Assembly (NCBI GenBank): GCA_944319925.1
Contig: CALUFQ010000027.1
Location: 1-42,098 of the forward strand
Length of the DNA stretch: 42,098 nucleotides
Direction: 5' to 3'
Origin: an uncultured Paraprevotella sp.
GTDB taxonomy: Bacteria; Bacteroidota; Bacteroidia; Bacteroidales; Bacteroidaceae
In this document: positions 25,337 through 34,242 of the stretch, one piece after another
How positions within the stretch are numbered: position 1 is the stretch's first letter
How the letters are laid out: every line of letters begins with the position of its first letter
Notes under the pieces: generated by a model
The model's database searches: none
Seen by the model: only the letters and a program-made list of their open reading frames with translations
Told to the model about the DNA's origin: nothing
Made by a program: the position numbers and the translations under genes

Positions 25337-27124
25337 TCAAAAGTAATGCGGGCGGGTGGCCTCCCACAGCCAGGCGCGGTGTTCGTTGTCGAGCAAGGGA
25401 TGGAGCTGCTCGTACACTCGCCGGTGGTAGCTGTTGAGCCAAGCCGTTTCTTCCGGGCCGAGCAGCGGCCAGTCTATCGCAGCCCTGTCGATGGGGCAGA
25501 GCGTGAGCGGGTCGAACTGCAGGAAAGTGCCGAACTCCGTTTCCTTGTAAGGCAGGATGATTTGCGTGTTCTCGATGCGCACGCCGTGGCGGCCTTCTTT
25601 GTAGATGCCCGGTTCGTTGGTCACGGTCATGTAGGGCTGTAACGGGGCCGGCATGTAGTTCATGCGGATTTGGTGGGGCCCTTCGTGTACGCAGAGGCGC
25701 GATCCTACGCCGTGTCCCGTGCCGTGGAGGAAGTTGATGCCCTCTTGCCACATCGCGTAGCGGGCGCAGACGTCAAGCTGTGTGCCGCTGCATCCCTGTG
25801 GGAACTTGGCAAGGGCCAGCCGGATGTGTCCTTTCAGCACCAGCGTGTAGTCGCGCCGTTCCTCTTCCGTGACGGGGCCGAGGGCGATGGTGCGGGTGAG
25901 GTCGGTGGTGCCGTCCTCGTATTGTGCGCCCGAGTCGAGCAGCAACAGGCCTTTGGGGCGTAGGGGGATGTCGGTCTCCGGCGTAGGCTCATAGTGGACG
26001 ATGGCGCCATGGGCGGCATACCCCGCGATGGTGTCGAAACTTTCGCCGCAGTACAAGTCCTGTTCAGCCCGCAACGCCGCCAATTTCCGGCAGACGCTGA
26101 GTTCTGTCTGCCCGCCGTCTTCCACCGCCGGTTTCAGCCAGCGCAGGAACTTCACCATGACCACGCCGTCGCGCAACATGGCCCGGCGGAATCCCTCCAC
26201 TTCGGCGGGGCATTTCACCGCCTTGCGCATGGCTGCGGGCGAAGGAGCCTCTATGACGGCGCAACCTTCGGGCAGGTTGCGGCGCAGGGTGAAGTTCACG
26301 CCTGCAGGGTCGAGGAGCATCCGTCTGATGCCGGATTGCCTGAGGTCTGGGATGATGTCTCCGTAATCGCGGATTCTCACTCCCGCCTTGGCCAAATGGG
26401 CGGAAACTTCGTCCGTGAGTTTCACCTTATTTATATATAAGGCGCAACGGTCGGGCGTGATGAGCATGTAGCTCACGAACACGGGGGTGCAATGCACGTC
26501 CGTCCCGCGCAGGTTCAGCGTCCATGCGATTTCGTCGAGGGCGGTCAGGATAAGCCCGTCGGCCTGTCGTGCGGAAAGGTCTGCGCGAAGGAGCGAGAGT
26601 TTTTCGGCTACGTCCCGTCCGGCATATCGCAGGGGCTGGATGCAGACCGGATCATCGGGCAAGGCCGGGCGGTTGGCCCACAGGGTGTCGGCGGGATTCT
26701 CCGTCACCTCCAGCGCGATGCCGTGGCGCATGAGCCCGGTTGCCATCAAGTCAACCTCTGCCGTGCTGCTGGTCCATCCGTCGATGCCCACGCGGCTGCC
26801 CGCCGGGAGCACGTCAGCCAGCCATTCGGCGATGGAAGGCGTACCTTCCACGTGTTCTTTCATCAGCCGGAACGGTGTGCCTTGCAGTTGGTTGGCCGCC
26901 GCGATGAAATAACGCGAGTCTGTCCACAGGGCGGCATCGTCCAAGGTGACCACGGCCGTGCCTGCCGACCCGTCGAAGCCGGATACCCATTCGCGCGTTT
27001 TCCAATGCGCGGGCGGGTACTCGCTGCCGTGGGGGTCGGTGCTGGGGAAGATGTAGGCCGCGAGGCCTTCGCGGCGCAGGTAAGCGCGCAAGCCCTCCAC
27101 TATTTGCGTGATGTCTTTTTTCAT
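25337..27124 (-). CDS. Xaa-Pro aminopeptidase (M24B, aminopeptidase P family)
   Basis: This metalloenzyme removes N-terminal residues that precede proline, in the cytoplasm. The 595-residue size matches the long, three-domain aminopeptidase P type: two creatinase-like N-terminal domains (about 1-310) and a pita-bread M24 catalytic domain (about 315-540), followed by a C-terminal segment with the DRAAIDWPLLGPEETAWLNSYH motif. All five dinuclear metal ligands are present: D397 and D408 in DSGAQYEDGTTD, H471 in HGTGHGVG, E504 in NEPGIY and E518 in RIEN. No signal peptide. It lies 64 bp after metY with an intercistronic hairpin and 25 nt before the hexapeptide-repeat gene. Confidence 0.95.
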   Translation of the reverse strand: MKKDITQIVEGLRAYLRREGLAAYIFPSTDPHGSEYPPAHWKTREWVSGFDGSAGTAVVTLDDAALWTDSRYFIAAANQLQGTPFRLMKEHVEGTPSIAEWLADVLPAGSRVGIDGWTSSTAEVDLMATGLMRHGIALEVTENPADTLWANRPALPDDPVCIQPLRYAGRDVAEKLSLLRADLSARQADGLILTALDEIAWTLNLRGTDVHCTPVFVSYMLITPDRCALYINKVKLTDEVSAHLAKAGVRIRDYGDIIPDLRQSGIRRMLLDPAGVNFTLRRNLPEGCAVIEAPSPAAMRKAVKCPAEVEGFRRAMLRDGVVMVKFLRWLKPAVEDGGQTELSVCRKLAALRAEQDLYCGESFDTIAGYAAHGAIVHYEPTPETDIPLRPKGLLLLDSGAQYEDGTTDLTRTIALGPVTEEERRDYTLVLKGHIRLALAKFPQGCSGTQLDVCARYAMWQEGINFLHGTGHGVGSRLCVHEGPHQIRMNYMPAPLQPYMTVTNEPGIYKEGRHGVRIENTQIILPYKETEFGTFLQFDPLTLCPIDRAAIDWPLLGPEETAWLNSYHRRVYEQLHPLLDNEHRAWLWEATRPHYF

Positions 27125-27142
27125 TTTTGACGGGATTGTAAG

Positions 27143-27179
27143 TTGGGTTTATTGGGACAAATCAGCCCAATAAACCCAA
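27143..27179 (-). repeat. Intercistronic 14-bp hairpin between metY and pepP
   Basis: TTGGGTTTATTGGG (27143-27156) pairs perfectly with CCCAATAAACCCAA (27166-27179) around a 9-nt loop. On the minus strand no U run follows; on the plus strand TCTTCTTTTTTATT does. It could reduce readthrough or protect the upstream mRNA. Confidence 0.55.
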
Positions 27180-27188
27180 TCTTCTTTT

Positions 27189-28475
27189 TTATTTCGAAGC
27201 GTCCAACGCCTGCTGGATGTCCTCGATGATGTCTTCCACGTTCTCGATGCCCACGGACAGGCGGATCAGGTCGGGCGCCACACCCGCTTCGCGGAGCTGT
27301 TCGTCGGAGAGCTGCCGGTGGGTGTGGCTGGCGGGATGGAGCACACAGGTGCGCGCGTCGGCCACGTGGGTCACGATGGCAATCATCTTCAGGCTGTCCA
27401 TGAAGCGCACGGCATCTTCTTTCGTGCCTTTCAGCCCGAAGGCGATGACGCCGCACGAGCCGTCCGGCAGGTATTTCTGCCCCAGCTCGTAATATTTGTT
27501 GCCCTTCAGCCCGCAGTAGTTCACCCAGGCCACGCGCTCGTGGCGTTCCAGGTATTCGGCTACGGCCTGTGCGTTTTCGCAGTGGCGTTTCACGCGCAGG
27601 TGCAGCGTTTCCAGTCCCAAGTTGAGCAAGAAGCAGTTGAAGGGGCTGGGGATGGAGCCGAGGTCGCGCATCAGTTGGGCCGTGGCCTTGGTGATGTAGG
27701 CCATCTTGCCGAACGCTTTGGCGTAGGTCAGTCCGTGGTAGCTCTCATCCGGCTGGCAGAGTCCGGGGAACTTGTCGGCGTGGGCCATCCAGTCGAAGTT
27801 CCCGCTGTCCACGATGGCGCCGCCCACCGACGTGGCGTGCCCGTCCATGTACTTCGTGGTGGAGTGGGTCACGATGTCGGCGCCCCATTCGAAGGGGCGG
27901 CAATTGATGGGCGTGGCGAAGGTGTTGTCCACGATGAGGGGCACACCGTGGCGGTGCGCCATGCGAGCGAAGCGTTCGATGTCGAACACGTGCCCGCCGG
28001 GGTTCGAGATGGTCTCGCCGAAGAAGCACTTCGTGTTCGGGCGGAAGGCGGCCTCGATGCGCTCGTCGTCCCATTCCGGGTCCACGAACGTGCATTCGAT
28101 GCCCAGTTTCTTCATCGTCACGCCGAAGAGGTTGAACGTGCCGCCGTAAATCGTGTTCGAGGCGACGAAGTGGTCGCCCGCCTCGCAGATGTTGAACACG
28201 GCGTAGAAGTTGGCCGCCTGGCCCGAAGAGGTCAGCATGGCCCCCGCTCCGCCTTCCAGCGTGGCGATTTTGGCCGCCACGGCATCGTTGGTGGGGTTCT
28301 GCAGGCGGGTGTAGAAATAGCCCGTGTCCTTCAGGTCGAAGAGGCGGGCCATCTGGTCGCTGTCGTCATACTTGAATGTCGTGCTTTGGTAAATCGGCAA
28401 CACGCGCGGTTCGCCGTTTTTCGGAGTCCATCCGGCCTGTACGCAGACCGATTCTTTTCTCAGTTTCTTTTCCAT
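27189..28475 (-). CDS. metY: O-acetylhomoserine sulfhydrylase-type PLP enzyme
   Basis: The enzyme (O-acetylhomoserine aminocarboxypropyltransferase) joins O-acetylhomoserine with sulfide to make homocysteine for methionine. From ATG 28475 (MEKKLRKESVCVQAGW) the product has 428 residues, normal for the family; the frame stays open upstream to 28577 but that part overlaps rlpA. It is a Cys/Met metabolism PLP-dependent enzyme: SSGQAANFYA (83-92) in the cofactor phosphate-binding area, FFGETISNPGGHVFDIE, VDNTFATP (182-189) and STTKYMDGHATSVGG with K208 as the Schiff-base lysine. The C-terminal VADARTCVLHPASHTHRQLS segment is typical. It starts 23 nt after the rlpA stop. Confidence 0.94.
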   Translation of the reverse strand: MEKKLRKESVCVQAGWTPKNGEPRVLPIYQSTTFKYDDSDQMARLFDLKDTGYFYTRLQNPTNDAVAAKIATLEGGAGAMLTSSGQAANFYAVFNICEAGDHFVASNTIYGGTFNLFGVTMKKLGIECTFVDPEWDDERIEAAFRPNTKCFFGETISNPGGHVFDIERFARMAHRHGVPLIVDNTFATPINCRPFEWGADIVTHSTTKYMDGHATSVGGAIVDSGNFDWMAHADKFPGLCQPDESYHGLTYAKAFGKMAYITKATAQLMRDLGSIPSPFNCFLLNLGLETLHLRVKRHCENAQAVAEYLERHERVAWVNYCGLKGNKYYELGQKYLPDGSCGVIAFGLKGTKEDAVRFMDSLKMIAIVTHVADARTCVLHPASHTHRQLSDEQLREAGVAPDLIRLSVGIENVEDIIEDIQQALDASK

Positions 28476-28498
28476 TTGTATTGTGTTTATGTCTCTTC

Positions 28499-29026
28499 CT
28501 ATTTCTTTTTGTCGATGTGGTGTCCTTTGATCTTGGTCGGTGCGGGACGTTTGTTCATCAGCGAATCCTGTTGCCACACCGGGATGGGGTAAAGTTCAAT
28601 GTCGTGGTATTCCAGTTGCAGTTCGGGGATTTCATCCTCTCCTTCAGGGCGGAAGGGAAAGTGGTTGGGGCGCAGGCGCGTGATTTCCACTTGGCAGAAT
28701 CCTTGGCGGATGAAGCCAAGTTTGCGTGCGGCGGCTTTGGAGAGGTCGATGATGTAGCGTTTCGAGAACGGCCCGCGGTCGGTCACTTCCACTACCACTT
28801 CCTTTCCGTTGATGGGGTTTCTCACCCGCAGCAGCGTCCCGAAGGGGTAGTGCATGTGGGCGCAGGTCATGCTGTCGCGGTGGTAACGCTCGCCGTTGCT
28901 CATTGTCCTTCCGTGCAGTTTGTCGGAGTAATAGCTGGCTTTTCCCGTGGTCTGCTTTTGCGCTGGCAAATGGCTCGCGAGGGCCGTGGCCAGGATGCAG
29001 CAAAGTGTGAGCTTTTTCAACGCCAT
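28499..29026 (-). CDS. rlpA: RlpA-like septal/cell-wall protein
   Basis: RlpA proteins have a double-psi beta-barrel; some are lytic transglycosylases that cut peptidoglycan glycan strands lacking stem peptides. The 175-residue protein has a signal peptide (MALKKLTLCCILATALASHLPAQ), with no lipobox cysteine at the cleavage site. The barrel (about 27-120) shows GKASYYSDKLHGRTMSNGE, FGTLLRVRNPINGK, VVEVTDRGPF and RYIIDLSKAAARKLGFI, with the conserved D83 (in VTDRGP) and H38 region. No SPOR domain is present, making it a short type. It is the first gene of the four-gene - strand unit (rlpA-metY-pepP-carbonic-anhydrase-like). Its functional link to the rest is unclear. Confidence 0.9.
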   Translation of the reverse strand: MALKKLTLCCILATALASHLPAQKQTTGKASYYSDKLHGRTMSNGERYHRDSMTCAHMHYPFGTLLRVRNPINGKEVVVEVTDRGPFSKRYIIDLSKAAARKLGFIRQGFCQVEITRLRPNHFPFRPEGEDEIPELQLEYHDIELYPIPVWQQDSLMNKRPAPTKIKGHHIDKKK

Positions 29027-29671
29027 GGAGATACCGTTTTAGTCCGGCCCGTTCCAGCATTGCGCGGGATTCCGGCCGAAAGTTTTTGCAAATTACGGAT
29101 TTTCTTCCGTTCTGCCAAGCAAACGGCTCGATTTTATGTTTTTATTGGGATTTTTCCACGCGGGGGCACGAAAAGTTTGTCTTTTTGCCTTTTCCCCGCA
29201 TGTTTCGTCTTGTCCTGCACATGCTTTCGGTTTTCGTCGTTGCTTCATGCTTGCGCCGGGTCTTTGGCGCGTCTTTGTGAAAAATAGTTGAAAAAAGTGG
29301 CGCGGAGATATTGCCGTTTTGTAAAATGTGATTATCTTTGCTTCGGAATCAGTCAATGTGAAAATACTGAAAAACGCGAAAGGCCGACGGCTAAGCCGGG
29401 GCGAGGGTCGGGGATGCTGTTCCTGTTGTATATAATTATAATAAGGTGTGGCAGTGCTCCTTTCCTATCGACTTTTGCCGGCAAGCAGTGGCGGGAGAAA
29501 CCGTTGAAGACTGTCGGAAGTGTGGGAATGCGGAAAGGCAGAGACAACGGATTTAAACTTTTTTAAAGGAAATTGGTCGCATTTTTTGCGGAAACCGGAA
29601 GCCCCCGTTCGTAATACATAGCAAAGGACTCGAATAGAGACGTTTTATAATTAACTTAATTTACAAACAAA
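29027..29671 (+). other. Long upstream region of the 1244-residue secreted protein
   Basis: No gene is supported here. TATCTTTG at 29333-29340 fits a -7 box on the plus strand, which would give a leader of about 325 nt. The leader is G/C-rich in 29370-29425 (AAAGGCCGACGGCTAAGCC) and 29490-29550, then A/T-rich, ending in TTTTATAATTAACTTAATTT before the start codon. I could not match it to a known riboswitch or small RNA. Confidence 0.4.
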
Positions 29672-32600
29672 ATGAAGACAAAAGTACTTTTCACAGCGGC
29701 ATTGATGGCCGCTGCCGCGTCGGGCGCACAAGCCGCCTCGTACACGGAGAGCAACATGCTTTTGCAATTGCTCGAAAGTCAGCGGTATGAGGGGGTAAGT
29801 TTACTCGCTGACGAAGTGGCGGAAGGCCAGACGGACATTTCCGGTATGGTGTTGAGAAATGCCAAAATGTCTGTACCCACATCCGGGTGGTTTGATGAAA
29901 CTCAGGGGTGGCTGACGGATACAGACGGCGGTAACTTTAGAATCTATACCATGCCGAATCCAGCCGACCAGGATGTGAACCGCGGGGAATGCCCGGAACC
30001 CAATGCCGTGGAGCGTTGGAACGGAAACGGGCATCATTGGCCGGAAAACACGAACATCATTTATCAGACAACCAATTTGCCCAACGGCACTTACACCATT
30101 ACGATGTGGGCGGAAAGCCAGGCTTTGGCCGACCACACCCACAAAGGCGGCATGTATGTGTTTGCCAATGAAGTGCAGGCTGAAATCACGAACCATTGCG
30201 TGATGCAGCAATACTCCTTGACGGTGGAAGTGACGGAGGGCACGTTGGCCTTGGGCGTGAAGACCGGTGCCGACGGGAGTGATGACAACCATGTGGTGTT
30301 CTCTGCCGTGAGCATTTTGGCGGACAACGCTTTGCTGGAAGCCGTGAACAGCGAGAATCCGTTCGATGCGACCGGTGCCGTGGGCAATGCGGCTTGTACG
30401 GCAAACTATGGTTGGACGAAAGGTGCAGGCAATGCTTCCGCAAGTTATAATGTGAATAACGCAGAATTGAACAGCGACGATTACAACGGCGTTGGTGTGG
30501 AATTTTGGACGGATGGAAGCCATGTGGTTAAGAATACTGATATGATTTATCAGAATGTGACCGGGCTTCTCAATGGTTCCTATCGGGTTACGGCTGTGGC
30601 CATGGGACGTTTCCAGACAGCTCAGGGGGGCGATGACAATTGCGCCGAAGGGCTTTACCTGTTTGCCAACGATGGCCAGACCGAAGTGACCACGAATGTG
30701 TGGGGCAAGGTGACGGCCACAGGTCTGGTGACCGACGGGACTTTGCGCATCGGTCTGCGTGCCGGTGAGAACAATGGCAACAACTGGGTGGCACTGTCCA
30801 ACGTCCAATTGGAATACCTGGGCGAAGACATGAGCGCTTTGCAGGATGCGTTGAACGCGAAAGTGGAAGAAGCTCATACGCTGGCTACGACTCTGGAAGG
30901 CCAAGTACCGACAACTTACTTGACACAGTTGACGAACGTGACGGCTCCGTCTTGCTCCACGGCAGACGAATACAATGCCGCCATTGCTGAGATTGATGCC
31001 TTGATTGCCGAAGCCAATGCTGCCCACACCGCCTTTGCCAACGCTTTCTTGTCGGCTACAAATTATGCCGGGCAAGTGTTGGCTGCTTTCCCCGGTGCGG
31101 AAGAGAGCGCAAAGAGTGCTTTGAACAGTGCGGTTGAAACAGCCACGACTGCCGCCTTGGCTTCCACGGACGCTACGGTTTGGGCTACGCAGGCCGAAGC
31201 CGTGAGAGCCGCTACCAAGACGTACTTCGACGCGACCGACAAGGTATTGGCCGAAGGCGTGTCGAACTTTGACGTGACGCAGCTGTTTGTGGTGAATCCG
31301 GGATTCCAAGATACCGAGAATCCTGCGAACGGTTGGGATGGTATGGATGCGTCCAACGTGACCGAGAGCGGAATTGCTTTCCATGGTGGTGCGGGATGGC
31401 GTGTCTCGCAGACAGTCAATGTGCCTAACGGATTATATTCTATGTCTTTGCAGATTGGCGGTGCGCTCAGCGACCGTAACAATTATTTCTTGAGAAGTTC
31501 TTATCAGGATCGGACGGTATTGTTTAAATGGAATTCTTCGACTGAGACCGTTCTGAATACATGGCCTACCAATGAGGAGGCTCAAAGGAACAGTGTAGGA
31601 AATGTATTGGTAACTGACGGACAGATTACGATGGGGGTGGAATGGCTCAAAGACTCAGAGACCATTTACTTCGACAACTTCCGCCTGACGCTCGTCAGCG
31701 ACGGCTTCACAGAAATCAAGGCACTCTACGATGCGCTGAAGCTTCAGGCCGAGGCCATTGAAACCGAAGGCATGCCGACGGTGTTCGCGAAGGCTTTGAC
31801 CGATGCTTTGGCTCTTCCGGTCGGCACGGCAGCCCAATATTATACGGCTTACAATGCGTTGCAGAAGGCGGTGGCCGATTGCGGCACGGTAGCCGATGCG
31901 TCTGTCAGCCTGCCGGCGTTGATTACGGAATGCCAGGCTTATTTGGACAACTCGGAAGGCGGCGACGAAGCCCGCGCGGCTTTGGAGGATGCCTTGGAAG
32001 CAGCGGAAGGTTATCTGAACCTGACTACTGCGGAAGAAATCGAGGCTTGCGAAGCGGCCTTGGAGACCGCACGTCAGGAATTTGCCAAGGTGGCTACCCC
32101 GACGGGCGAACAGCAGTTTGACATGACGTTCCTGTTGACGAATGCTTGTTCTATGGGTGAGACGACAGGTTGGTATGGTGATGTTGTAGGTGGTAATAAT
32201 ATAGGTATTTCCCGCAGCGCGTCTTATATAGGCGATTTGGGCTATTCTTGCTTCGTGGAGAAATGGTCGGCCAGCGTGTTGCAACCCACAGAAGACGGTA
32301 ATGGTTGGCTAATCTATCAGCAAGCCGTGTTGCCCGCAGGTGCCTACACGTTGACGGCTGCAGCTTTTACGGATATGCCTTACAACGCAGATGAAACAGT
32401 GACGGGGCATGCTTCGGCCAACTTGAGTGCAGGCTTCGGCAGTACGACTATAGCCGAGGGAGATCCCATCGTGTGGACCGAACACGAGAAATATCCGGGC
32501 GAAGTTCCCGCCGAAGAGAACCAAAACAAACTGAAGGCTTTGTCTATCCCGTACTTCTATGTGGCAGAAGCCACTACGGTCGAGAATCCATTGAAGTTGG

Positions 32601-33406
32601 GCATTTATATCAAGGCCGACAATGGTGCAGATTGGTTCGGCATCAACGACATGAAGCTCTACAAGGTGGCTCCGGTGGCTGAAGAACTGGCTTTGGACGA
32701 AACGCAGGCTTACGCCGTGACCGCCGACATGTATGCCAACGTGACGATGCAGCGCACGTTGAAGGCCGGATATTGGAACACGTTCTGCGTACCGTTCGAC
32801 ATGACACCGGAACAGCTTACCGCGAACGGCATCAGCGAAGTGCGCACCTTCTCGCAAGCTGCGGCACAAGGCACTTCCGTTACGCTGCAGACCACGCTGG
32901 TCAGCGATGGCGTGAAGGCGGGCATACCTTATATCGTCAAAGTGGACGGCGAGGAGAACGTGACGGAAATCAGCGTGGACGGCGTGAGCGTGACCGCGGC
33001 CGAACCGGCATCGCATGAAATTGCTTATAGCGACGTGGGCTATGTGGAATGGAGGGGTAACTATTCCGCAGGCACAGTGCCTATGGGCGCATACTTCATC
33101 AGCGATGACATGTTCTATGTGGCCGACACGGAAGTGGCGTTGAACGGTTTCCGCGCTTACGTCATGTTGGTGGACGAGGCTGGCGCACCCGTACAGTCTA
33201 ACGTGAACCGCATGCTCATCGACATCGACGGCGAAGTGACGGGCATCGAAGACGTGTTGGGCGACGGGGCATCTGATGCCAACAAGCTCGTGAACGTCTA
33301 TACCATCGGTGGTGTGCTCGTCAAGAGCCAGGTGAAGAAGGGCGAAGCCCTGGACGGCTTGCAGAAAGGCGCGTACATCGTGGACGGCAAGACGTACTTG
33401 AAATAA
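29672..33406 (+). CDS. Large secreted multi-domain adhesin/binding protein with T9SS-type tail
   Basis: The catalytic family, if any, is not recognised. The 1244-residue protein has a signal peptide (MKTKVLFTAALMAAAASGAQA). At least four beta-sandwich, jelly-roll-like modules follow: about 60-220 (NGTYTITMWAESQ), 235-390 (NGSYRVTAVAMG), 550-690 (NGLYSMSLQIGG) and 820-1010 (AGAYTLTAAAFTD). They are recognisable by the shared pattern IYQ..xLPxGxYxxxxxA and a closing IxMxxVxLEYLG-like strand. Two helical FIVAR-like spacers (about 395-545 and 695-815) separate them. The C-terminal beta domain has the NTFCVPFDMTPEQ motif. Its relatives are on both neighbours at 34243 and 36387. The last 38 residues (VNVYTIGGVLVK ... 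LDGLQKGAYIV) form the sorting tail. Probable role: surface-attached or secreted carbohydrate binding. Confidence 0.75.
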   Translation: MKTKVLFTAALMAAAASGAQAASYTESNMLLQLLESQRYEGVSLLADEVAEGQTDISGMVLRNAKMSVPTSGWFDETQGWLTDTDGGNFRIYTMPNPADQDVNRGECPEPNAVERWNGNGHHWPENTNIIYQTTNLPNGTYTITMWAESQALADHTHKGGMYVFANEVQAEITNHCVMQQYSLTVEVTEGTLALGVKTGADGSDDNHVVFSAVSILADNALLEAVNSENPFDATGAVGNAACTANYGWTKGAGNASASYNVNNAELNSDDYNGVGVEFWTDGSHVVKNTDMIYQNVTGLLNGSYRVTAVAMGRFQTAQGGDDNCAEGLYLFANDGQTEVTTNVWGKVTATGLVTDGTLRIGLRAGENNGNNWVALSNVQLEYLGEDMSALQDALNAKVEEAHTLATTLEGQVPTTYLTQLTNVTAPSCSTADEYNAAIAEIDALIAEANAAHTAFANAFLSATNYAGQVLAAFPGAEESAKSALNSAVETATTAALASTDATVWATQAEAVRAATKTYFDATDKVLAEGVSNFDVTQLFVVNPGFQDTENPANGWDGMDASNVTESGIAFHGGAGWRVSQTVNVPNGLYSMSLQIGGALSDRNNYFLRSSYQDRTVLFKWNSSTETVLNTWPTNEEAQRNSVGNVLVTDGQITMGVEWLKDSETIYFDNFRLTLVSDGFTEIKALYDALKLQAEAIETEGMPTVFAKALTDALALPVGTAAQYYTAYNALQKAVADCGTVADASVSLPALITECQAYLDNSEGGDEARAALEDALEAAEGYLNLTTAEEIEACEAALETARQEFAKVATPTGEQQFDMTFLLTNACSMGETTGWYGDVVGGNNIGISRSASYIGDLGYSCFVEKWSASVLQPTEDGNGWLIYQQAVLPAGAYTLTAAAFTDMPYNADETVTGHASANLSAGFGSTTIAEGDPIVWTEHEKYPGEVPAEENQNKLKALSIPYFYVAEATTVENPLKLGIYIKADNGADWFGINDMKLYKVAPVAEELALDETQAYAVTADMYANVTMQRTLKAGYWNTFCVPFDMTPEQLTANGISEVRTFSQAAAQGTSVTLQTTLVSDGVKAGIPYIVKVDGEENVTEISVDGVSVTAAEPASHEIAYSDVGYVEWRGNYSAGTVPMGAYFISDDMFYVADTEVALNGFRAYVMLVDEAGAPVQSNVNRMLIDIDGEVTGIEDVLGDGASDANKLVNVYTIGGVLVKSQVKKGEALDGLQKGAYIVDGKTYLK

Positions 33407-33442
33407 GGAAATAGAAGAAAATGTTTAAAAAGACTCGAAAAA

Positions 33443-33622
33443 ATGGAAAAGAAAAGTTATGTGACTCCAGCAGTGGAGGAGGTGGAATTGCAGGGTGAAG
33501 TCATGATGCAGGCGCGTTCGATGAGTGTCGATGACATCGGGATTGGCAACGGCGGAAGCGCGAAGGAACATCTGATCAATTCTGCCGACGCCAACAAGAA
33601 CAACGCTTGGGACTTGTGGTAA
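33443..33622 (+). CDS. Small protein, 59 residues, Bacteroidales small-ORF type
   Basis: ATG 33443 opens a 59-residue frame 36 nt after the large secreted protein, with an A-rich leader. It starts MEKKSYVTPAVEEVELQG and ends NNAWDLW. The N-terminal K-x-Y-x-x-P-x-x-E pattern, then a hydrophobic/Met-rich patch (EVMMQARSMSV), a Gly/Asp/Asn-rich middle and an aromatic D-L-W end, recalls many 45-70 residue proteins of unknown function in Bacteroides and Prevotella. There is no signal peptide or membrane helix. The family is recalled from general knowledge, not from a search. It is too short for a length-filtered gene call but the frame, spacing and composition look real. Confidence 0.7.
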   Translation: MEKKSYVTPAVEEVELQGEVMMQARSMSVDDIGIGNGGSAKEHLINSADANKNNAWDLW

Positions 33623-33656
33623 ACTGCATCCTGTGGTGATACATACAGCTTGAAGG

Positions 33657-33694
33657 GGGATGCCGGCCTTGCGTGACTGCGGGCACGGCATCCC
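33657..33694 (+). terminator. Hairpin after the small gene
   Basis: GGGATGCCG (33657-33665) pairs with CGGCATCCC (33686-33694), followed by TTATGTATT. The stem is good but the T run is weak; it probably ends the 29672-33622 unit. Confidence 0.55.
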
Positions 33695-33754
33695 TTATGT
33701 ATTATGTGGATGTCCGCAAACAGCCAAACGCTTGCCGGGACGTTTCCGCTGTTG

Positions 33755-33832
33755 AGGGTGTATCAAAACCTGCGAGAAGGAACTGTTCCGTCTTGTCGGG
33801 GAGCTGGCCCAACGGGCCTGAGGGGTTTCACG
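33755..33832. repeat. Long palindromic repeat family A, left arm only (copy 4)
   Basis: AGGGTGTATCAAAACC to GGGGTTTCAC matches the left arm of the other copies; after 33832 the sequence diverges and the right arm is missing or replaced by the related repeat at 33937-34121. Confidence 0.75.
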
Positions 33833-33936
33833 GCGCAGTCGAAATTCAGTGGGGAAGAACGTTTTCATGCTTCCCCGCTGATATGCTACGACAGATTTGA
33901 AATCAATCGCAGCAAAGAGTTTGTTCGTCCGAAGAT

Positions 33937-34121
33937 AAAACTCCTCCGCCTTGCAGGGGAGGTGGCCCGCAGGGCCGGAGGGGTTTTCCATGCACAAGAG
34001 TGACTTTCCACTTTTTCTGACCCGTTTATGTTGTCCGTGGATGCGCCCGGTGTTGTTACCGTGGGCGTGAGACCCCCTCCGCCCCTTCGGGGCTCGTCCC
34101 CCTGCGAGGCGGGACAGTTTT
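33937..34121. repeat. Related palindromic repeat, diverged family A-like
   Basis: The left arm AAAACTCCTCCGCCTTGCAG, GGGGAGGTGGCCCGCAGGGC and GGAGGGGTTTT faces a right arm GTGAGACCCCCTCCGCCCC, CCCCCTGCGAGGCGGGACAG and TTTT. The arms are similar to family A but lack the GGGTGTATC ends and have a different centre. Confidence 0.65.
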
Positions 34122-34242
34122 GGCATCCGCATGGCAACAAAAGGGTCGTTACGACTCCCGCAGCAATGAGGGACAGTTTGGCTATATGCGGAAACGCATT
34201 CACCATCAAATATTGACGAGATACAAACCAACCTATTTTGTA

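Noticed and set aside
28476-28577. Extended start of metY at 28577
   Set aside because: It would overlap the end of rlpA by about 80 bases and adds residues unlike the family; ATG 28475 gives the standard N-terminus.
29341-29450. Cyclic-di-GMP or cobalamin riboswitch in the leader of the 29672 gene
   Set aside because: A GAAAGGC-like string is present, but the other conserved segments of these riboswitches are not in the right order; left as an unassigned leader.
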